Positions 59,258 to 64,000 of a stretch of 64,000 nt of DNA are shown piece after piece. Each line of letters begins with the position of its first letter. Within the stretch, counting starts at the first letter, position 1. The stretch is from Arthrobacter_H sp030452125 (GTDB lineage: Bacteria > Actinomycetota > Actinomycetes > Actinomycetales > Micrococcaceae): NCBI GenBank assembly GCA_052379645.1, contig JBQSYU010000007.1. One strand, written 5' to 3'. The position numbers and the translations under genes were made by a program. The notes below the pieces were generated by a model, which was given only the letters and a program-made list of their open reading frames with translations, had not been told where the DNA came from and made no database searches.

Positions 59258-60254
59258 CGGTGCTCTTTCCCTTCGGCATGACGAGTCGGATGTAGAAGGC
59301 GGAGGCGATCAGCAGCACGATGAGCAGCAGGACGCTCATGGCCCCACCGACGCCGAAGTTCCAGTTGCTGAAGGACTGCTGGTAGATCAGCGGGGAGATC
59401 AGTGTTGCCTCCGGTGGGGAGGCCGGCCCGAAGAGGACGTAGGGGACGTTGAACTGGTTGAAGATCCACAGCGAGAGGATCAGCAGCAACACCGTGTTCG
59501 CGTGCCGGATCATCGGCAGGGTGATGTTGGTGAACTGCTTCCACAGGCTCGCCCCGTCCAGCGCTGCGGCCTCATAAACGTCGCCGGGGATGTTCTGCAG
59601 GGCCGCGAGCAGCATCAGGAACGCGAAGGGCCAGAACTGCCAGACCGTCACGATCACCATGACCCAGAAGGCGTTGGAACCCAGTAGCCAAAACGGCCGG
59701 TGGTCCAGGAGCCCCAGGTCATCGACCAGCAAACGGTTGATGACGCCGTCACGCTGGTTGAACATGAACGCCCAGGCGATGGTGCCCACATAGCTGGGCA
59801 ACGCGTACGGGACCAGGAACAGGGTCCGCAGGAAGCCGCGGCCCCGAAAGCTCGAGGAGAGCAGAACCGCGGCGAACATCCCGATGCTCCAGGCCAGACC
59901 CACCACGATGATGGTGAACAGCACCGTCCGGCCGAGGGCGTCGTAGAACTGGCTGCCGATCGGACCGGCGGGGTTGAGCCCGTCGACGAAGTTCTGGAAT
60001 CCGATGAACTTCGCCTGCACCCAGTTCGCGATGCTCAACTGGGTCAGCGCGATGAACGCAATCCAGACCCCAAGGGCCATGGGAATGATGTGGATCAGCA
60101 GTTCCATGATGCTCGCCGGGGCGACGAGCAGATACGGGAACAGGTCCTTTTTGCGTTTGCGGGGCGTTGCGGCCGGGGCCGGGCGCCCCGCGGTAGGGGT
60201 GCCCGGATCCGATGCGGCCCGACGGCGTTTGCCGGCTTCGAGGGTGGGGCCCAT
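59250..60254 (-). CDS. sugar ABC transporter permease (MalF type)
   Basis: A 334-residue permease with about six to eight helices and an EAA loop (YEAAALDGASLWKQFTNITLPMIRHA). A basic, Pro/Ala-rich N-terminal tail of about 40 residues precedes the first helix and is usual for actinobacterial CUT1 permeases. It lies 44 bases after the solute-binding-protein gene and overlaps the MalG-type gene. Confidence 0.9.
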   Translation of the reverse strand: MGPTLEAGKRRRAASDPGTPTAGRPAPAATPRKRKKDLFPYLLVAPASIMELLIHIIPMALGVWIAFIALTQLSIANWVQAKFIGFQNFVDGLNPAGPIGSQFYDALGRTVLFTIIVVGLAWSIGMFAAVLLSSSFRGRGFLRTLFLVPYALPSYVGTIAWAFMFNQRDGVINRLLVDDLGLLDHRPFWLLGSNAFWVMVIVTVWQFWPFAFLMLLAALQNIPGDVYEAAALDGASLWKQFTNITLPMIRHANTVLLLILSLWIFNQFNVPYVLFGPASPPEATLISPLIYQQSFSNWNFGVGGAMSVLLLIVLLIASAFYIRLVMPKGKSTDA

Positions 60255-60298
60255 GGTCAGTCCTTTCAGCGGATTCGACGAGGGGTGGGCGGAGACGG

Positions 60299-61624
60299 TT
60301 ACATCTGCGAATTCGCGTTGTCCAGCGCCTTCTTCACGTCCGCTTCACTGACCTTCTCGCCCTGGGCGATCTTGGCGAAGAGGTTCTTCACCGCGGTGCC
60401 GACCAGGGTCTCCATCTGGCTTTCGGAGGGGTAGAGGGGCATCGGCTGGGCATGGTTGGCCAGGATGTCCTTCTTCAGCGTGATCTCGTCTGATTGGAAG
60501 GCCTCATCGTCGTAGGCGGCGGTGACCACCGGCAGCGCGGTGTATTCCTTATTCAGGTAGATCTGCTCATCGTCGCTGGTCAGGTGCTTCACGAAATCGA
60601 CGGCCGCCGCCTTGTTATCCGAGTTGTCGAAGACCGAGACGTTGATCCCGGCGACGTGGCTCTGCGTACCCTCGAGGCCGGTCGCATCGGCGGTCATCAT
60701 CGGAACCGGCGCTGCCTTATAGTCCTTCATGTCCCGGGCGTTCAGGGTCTTGCCGGGGGCCTGATCGAAGAACATGGCCGACTTTCCCGCCGCGAAGTCC
60801 TCGACCATATCCGAGCCGTTCTGAGCCTCGGCCATGGACGGGTTGACCACGCCGTCGGAGCCCATCAGCTGGACCCACTGGTTCACGCCCTTGACCACTC
60901 CGTCGGCGGCGAACTGTGGCTTGCCGTCGGCGTCGTACAGGGACCCGCCGTTCTGTAGCCCGCGGATGAAGGCGGCGTGGGCGTTATTGGTGACCGAGGC
61001 TCCGGCCAGGGACACGCCCCACTGATCGGTTTTGCCGTCGTCGTTGGTGTCCTTGGTCAGCTTCTTTGCGTCGGCAACAAAATCATCCCAGGTGGCCGGC
61101 GGGCTCTCGATGCCGGCCTCCTTGAACATCTTGGTGTTGTAGTACATCGAGTAGCTCAGCCCGTAGAGCGGGACGGAGGTTGGGGCTTCCCCCTCGGCAC
61201 CACCGGTGGCCCAGCTGGTTTGGACGAAGCGGTCCTGCCCGCCGATCTTCTCCAGCGGATCACCCTCCCAGGGCATGAAGGCACCGGAGGCCTGCAGGGA
61301 GACGGCCCAGGTATTGCCGATGTTCAGCACGTCGGGGCCATCACCTGAGGAGACGGCGGTGAGGATGCGGTTGTAGAGGTCGCTCCACGGGATGACCTCG
61401 AGCTCGACCTTGGTGCCGGTCTCCTCGGTGTAGCGGTCGATGGACTCCTTGAGCACCCGTTCGTCGTCGGTGACGGAGGTGCCCTGGTTGGAGGCCCAGT
61501 AGGTGATGGTTCCGCCGGCCTGGGCGTCACCGACATCATTCGAAGCCGAGTTGCCGCAGGCCGAGAGGCTTAGGACAAGGGTTCCAATGGAGAGGGCGGC
61601 TGCCCATTTCTTGGTCGTTTTCAT
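60299..61624 (-). CDS. extracellular sugar-binding lipoprotein (ABC, family 1)
   Basis: A 441-residue lipoprotein. The signal ends LSLSACGNS with the lipobox LSAC near residue 23. The mature protein contains GGTITYWASNQGTSVTDDERVLKES and the pattern SMYYNTKMFKEAGIE...PPATWDDFVADAKKLT, typical of carbohydrate-binding family 1. The start at 61624 (MKTTKKWAAAL) is preferred over the frame from 61648. It captures the sugar for the two permeases encoded next. Specificity is unknown. Confidence 0.88.
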   Translation of the reverse strand: MKTTKKWAAALSIGTLVLSLSACGNSASNDVGDAQAGGTITYWASNQGTSVTDDERVLKESIDRYTEETGTKVELEVIPWSDLYNRILTAVSSGDGPDVLNIGNTWAVSLQASGAFMPWEGDPLEKIGGQDRFVQTSWATGGAEGEAPTSVPLYGLSYSMYYNTKMFKEAGIESPPATWDDFVADAKKLTKDTNDDGKTDQWGVSLAGASVTNNAHAAFIRGLQNGGSLYDADGKPQFAADGVVKGVNQWVQLMGSDGVVNPSMAEAQNGSDMVEDFAAGKSAMFFDQAPGKTLNARDMKDYKAAPVPMMTADATGLEGTQSHVAGINVSVFDNSDNKAAAVDFVKHLTSDDEQIYLNKEYTALPVVTAAYDDEAFQSDEITLKKDILANHAQPMPLYPSESQMETLVGTAVKNLFAKIAQGEKVSEADVKKALDNANSQM

Positions 61625-61753
61625 GGTGGTTTCTCGTTTTCTTCTCATCGGGCGGAGCCCGGATGCGGTGAGGTGCAGGGCAAGCGGTGGCTAGGTGGCC
61701 TGTCGGTGGAGTGGATACGGAAGGGATGCGCCGGGAGGGCCCGGTGTATTTGA

Positions 61754-62869
61754 TTAGACGGAGCTGCTGGCCTTGGAGCTGGCCTTCGACGGGTCCCAGT
61801 CGGCATCCAGCGGTTCGGAGACCTCGACCGTGCTGGTCACATCGACGAATTGGCCGGTGCCGGCGGCTTCGGAAATGGAGACCATGATGTCCAGGACGTG
61901 GAAGGCCAGGGCGCCGGGAACCCGTTCGGGGCGCCCTTCGCGCAGGGCCTGTGCCATTTCGGCGACGCCGGTCCCCCGGGTGAACAGCGAACCTTCGGCC
62001 TCGATGACCCGCGATTCGTCCTCACCGGTGTGGAGGGTGGTCTCGCCGTCGAACATATTGGGGTCGGGGAACACCGCGGTGCCCTCGGTGCCGGCGATCT
62101 CGACGAATCCTGCGCGTGGGAGTTTCGAGTCGAAGCTGAACACCGATTGTGCGCTCGCCCCCGATTCGAATTCGATCAATGCCGAGATATGGGTGGGGAC
62201 CTCGACGGGGAATTCGGTTCCTGCCTTCGGTCCCGAGCCGATGGTGCGGGTGGGGCGGGCCTGGGAGGCGGTGGCGGCGACCCGTCGGACCGGACCGAAG
62301 ACTTGGACCAGCGTGGTCAGGTAGTAGGGGCCGACGTCGAACATGGGGCCGGCGCCCTGTGCGAAGAGGAATTCGGGGCCGGGGTGCCAGGATTCGGGGC
62401 CGGGGACCTGGAAGAGCGTGAGCCCGGTCAGTGGCTGGCCGATGGACCCGGCGCGGACCTCGCGCAGTGCGGTTTGCAGGCCGGCACCGAGGAACGTGTC
62501 CGGGGCGACGGCGACGCGGACTCCTGCCTGGTGGGCGGCGTCCATGAGTTCGCGTCCTGATTCGCGGTCCAGGGCGTAGGGCTTCTCTCCCCAGACGTGC
62601 TTGCCGGCACGGACGGCTTGGAGAGCGACCTCCACGTGCACTGCCGGGACGGTCAGGTTGACCACGATCTCCACGTCGGCGTTCTCCAAGAGTGCCTGAT
62701 AGGAGCCCGAGTTCGGGACGCCCCATTTGGCTGCCTGGCTGGCGGCACGTTCCTCGTCGAGGTCGGCGATGAACAGGACCTTCAGGTCGGGGAAGCGGGT
62801 CAGGTTCTCCAGATACTGGTCGCTGATGGTTCCTGCGCCGACGATGCCGACGCCCGTGGTGGTGTTCAT
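61754..62869 (-). CDS. Gfo/Idh/MocA-family oxidoreductase, gene 1
   Basis: A 371-residue dehydrogenase with VGIVGAGTISDQYLENLTRFPDLKV and the catalytic EKPYALD signature. A later DVGPYYLTTLVQVFGPVRRV segment replaces the usual GDIGSH block. Its start overlaps the stop of the upstream isomerase gene by 4 bases (ATGA), so the two are coupled. Two dehydrogenases in one operon suggest two oxidation steps or a keto-to-alcohol inversion of one sugar. Confidence 0.87.
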   Translation of the reverse strand: MNTTTGVGIVGAGTISDQYLENLTRFPDLKVLFIADLDEERAASQAAKWGVPNSGSYQALLENADVEIVVNLTVPAVHVEVALQAVRAGKHVWGEKPYALDRESGRELMDAAHQAGVRVAVAPDTFLGAGLQTALREVRAGSIGQPLTGLTLFQVPGPESWHPGPEFLFAQGAGPMFDVGPYYLTTLVQVFGPVRRVAATASQARPTRTIGSGPKAGTEFPVEVPTHISALIEFESGASAQSVFSFDSKLPRAGFVEIAGTEGTAVFPDPNMFDGETTLHTGEDESRVIEAEGSLFTRGTGVAEMAQALREGRPERVPGALAFHVLDIMVSISEAAGTGQFVDVTSTVEVSEPLDADWDPSKASSKASSSV

Positions 62870-63594
62870 TTGGTGCCTGCCAGGAAGTTGTAGGAATCGG
62901 TGACGGCTTGGAGGACGTCGCCGTTGAAGTCGTCGAGTTCGATCACGCGCAGTGCTTGGGGTGCGGCGGCGAGGATCTCAGCGATCGGCATGGAGCCGGC
63001 GCCGACGGCGACCTGTTCCTTGTCGTTCTTGGTCTTGGGTCCGTCCTTTACATGGAGGGCTTGGACCCGGTCGCCCAGGCGGCCCAGCAGCGCCGGGGCG
63101 CTTTCGCCGCCGACTTCTGCCCAGTAGGTGTCCACTTCCAGCACGACGGCGTCGCCCACCTCCTCGGCGAAGACCTCCAGGGCCGCAGATCCGTCAATGC
63201 GGTTCTCGAGTTCGAAGGCGTGGTTGTGGTAGCCGATGGCCAGCCCGTGCTCGGCGGCCTTCGCGGCGATGTCCTTCATGTCGCGGGCGATGCCGGCGAC
63301 GGATTCGCGGCTGGTCCAGCGGGATTCGTCGATATGCGGGTCGATGATGGTGGAGACGCCCAGTTGCTTCGCTGCGGCGAAGACGGCGTCCAGGTCGGCG
63401 TCGATGAGCTTCACATGGGCGGTCGGGGCCGCGAGTCCGAGGCGGCCCATGTGTTCCGCGTATTCCGCGGCCCGCTCGACGAAGGCGTAGGGCTCGACCT
63501 GGGTGAAGCCGATGCCGGCCATCGCTTCAAGCGTTCCGGGTAGGTCCTCGGCCAAATGGCCGCGGACCGTATAGAGCTGGACGGACGGTGTCAT
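62866..63594 (-). CDS. sugar phosphate isomerase/epimerase, gene 1
   Basis: A 242-residue TIM-barrel isomerase/epimerase. It starts SVQLYTVRGHLAEDLPGTLEAMAGIGFTQVEPYAF and includes AIGYHNHAFELE (metal His), VLEVDTYWAEVG and VIELDDFNGD (Glu ligand). The pattern is that of the inosose-isomerase/IolI group. It is the first gene of a seven-gene operon: isomerase 1, dehydrogenase 1, binding protein, two permeases, dehydrogenase 2, isomerase 2. It is divergent from the ROK regulator. Confidence 0.85.
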   Translation of the reverse strand: MTPSVQLYTVRGHLAEDLPGTLEAMAGIGFTQVEPYAFVERAAEYAEHMGRLGLAAPTAHVKLIDADLDAVFAAAKQLGVSTIIDPHIDESRWTSRESVAGIARDMKDIAAKAAEHGLAIGYHNHAFELENRIDGSAALEVFAEEVGDAVVLEVDTYWAEVGGESAPALLGRLGDRVQALHVKDGPKTKNDKEQVAVGAGSMPIAEILAAAPQALRVIELDDFNGDVLQAVTDSYNFLAGTK

Positions 63595-63695
63595 GAAAGG
63601 ACTCCTCGGTGCTGGGCGGACTATCGGTCTGCTGCCGCTGCGATCATCATCGTGACGGCAATCACATCAGCGTTGGAATGAGCGTACGAGTACTT

Positions 63696-63709
63696 TTGAC
63701 GAACGTCAA
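63696..63709. promoter_or_regulatory. palindrome between sugar operon and ROK gene
   Basis: TTGACGAACGTCAA is a perfect palindrome (six-base arms, AA centre) in the 245-base divergent gap. CTTTT before it and AAAAG after it extend the symmetry with a short offset. It is the best candidate for the ROK regulator's operator. Confidence 0.5.
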
Positions 63710-63839
63710 GCAAAAGCTGTAGAGGTATACTCAGAAGACGATTCGTGGTCACGTTCTGGCACCAAGACGGGGAACGGCGAATCTGCTGGCATGATCACTG
63801 CTAAGAACCGATCACCGACGACGCACGAGAAGAGGGACC

Positions 63840-64000
63840 ATGCCAATCGACACGGCGGAGAACGGCACGGCCGACCTGGCCAAGGCCGGCGAATTCCTGC
63901 AGTTGCTACGCGACGGACGCCCCCGGACCCGCGCCGAGTTGGCGCAGGTCACCGGCATGGCTCGATCCACCGTGGCGTCCCGCGTGGACACCCTCCTGCA
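63840..64000 (+). CDS. ROK-family transcriptional regulator, 3' end outside window
   Basis: Only the first 53 codons are in the window. The winged helix reads AGEFLQLLRDGRPRTRAELA...GMARSTVASRVDTLL, the typical ROK/XylR-type repressor N-terminus, with AAGAGGGACC just upstream as ribosome site. The sugar-kinase-like ROK domain lies beyond the right edge. It is divergent from the sugar operon and is probably its repressor, released by the sugar or its phosphate. Confidence 0.8.
   Translation, partial: MPIDTAENGTADLAKAGEFLQLLRDGRPRTRAELAQVTGMARSTVASRVDTLL

Noticed and set aside
1..64000. CRISPR arrays, tRNA or rRNA genes, prophage modules, plasmid origins
   Set aside because: I looked for regular spacer repeats, tRNA-like cloverleaf 3' ends, rRNA-like segments and integrase/capsid genes and saw none. 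A dedicated tRNA scan could still find one that I missed.

Overview
The window is high-GC DNA with GTG and TTG starts, dense genes and short operons. Several families are typical of Actinomycetota: a DUF222/HNH endonuclease, ACR3 with a divergent ArsR, CPBP proteases, a NarL-type two-component pair and an IdeR/DtxR-like iron operator. I read it as the chromosome of a Micrococcales actinobacterium, probably close to Micrococcaceae. The genus is inferred only from family content. I saw no rRNA, tRNA, CRISPR array or phage module.

Layout. 1-6.2 kb: a partial unknown gene, a Vsr mismatch endonuclease with an internal insertion, an acetyltransferase, an oxidoreductase, a VOC protein, an unknown protein and a membrane-anchored dipeptidase. 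6.2-11.5 kb: a DUF222/HNH nuclease and a LolA-like protein/ABC ATPase/ABC permease operon. 11.5-16.3 kb: an MFS transporter with a cytosine-deaminase-like amidohydrolase, an ArsR-type regulator, and an alcohol dehydrogenase/SDR pair. 16.3-20.2 kb: an iron(III) ABC operon (fbpC-fbpA-fbpB order) with an IdeR-like box. 20.2-22.1 kb: an OmpA-domain protein and two paralogous lipoproteins. 22.2-30.2 kb: MarR/DsbA with a duplicated operator, MerR, SulP, an amidohydrolase, CPBP and a two-component system. 30.2-33.6 kb: an arsenic resistance cluster. 34-38.6 kb: a large FAD/Fe-S 2-hydroxyacid dehydrogenase divergent from a GntR regulator, then a uronate-dehydrogenase-like gene.

38.6-54.6 kb is the most interesting part. 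A LysR gene is split in two by a 6,788-bp composite transposon (39388-46175). The transposon is bounded by two apparently identical 1,457-bp ISL3 copies and flanked by an exact 8-bp target duplication, AGTTTGAT. Removing the transposon and one repeat restores a 308-residue LysR in frame. The cargo is a 571-residue quinone-type D-lactate dehydrogenase (dld) with its own control region, an IS481 element and a decapitated second IS481. The broken LysR lies divergent from a six-gene operon: FAD amine oxidase, DUF1338/HglS, ALDH7, Glu/Leu-type dehydrogenase, AGCS symporter and an ornithine-cyclodeaminase-family enzyme. With the FAD/Fe-S dehydrogenase at 34-37 kb, these could carry L-lysine through pipecolate, 2-aminoadipate, 2-oxoadipate and D-2-hydroxyglutarate to 2-oxoglutarate. 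The pathway is inferred from family membership.

54.6-64 kb: a decayed VOC pseudogene, an unknown membrane-anchored protein, and a seven-gene sugar or cyclitol uptake and catabolism operon (ABC importer, two Gfo/Idh/MocA dehydrogenases, two sugar phosphate isomerase/epimerases). The operon is divergent from a ROK regulator that runs off the end of the window.
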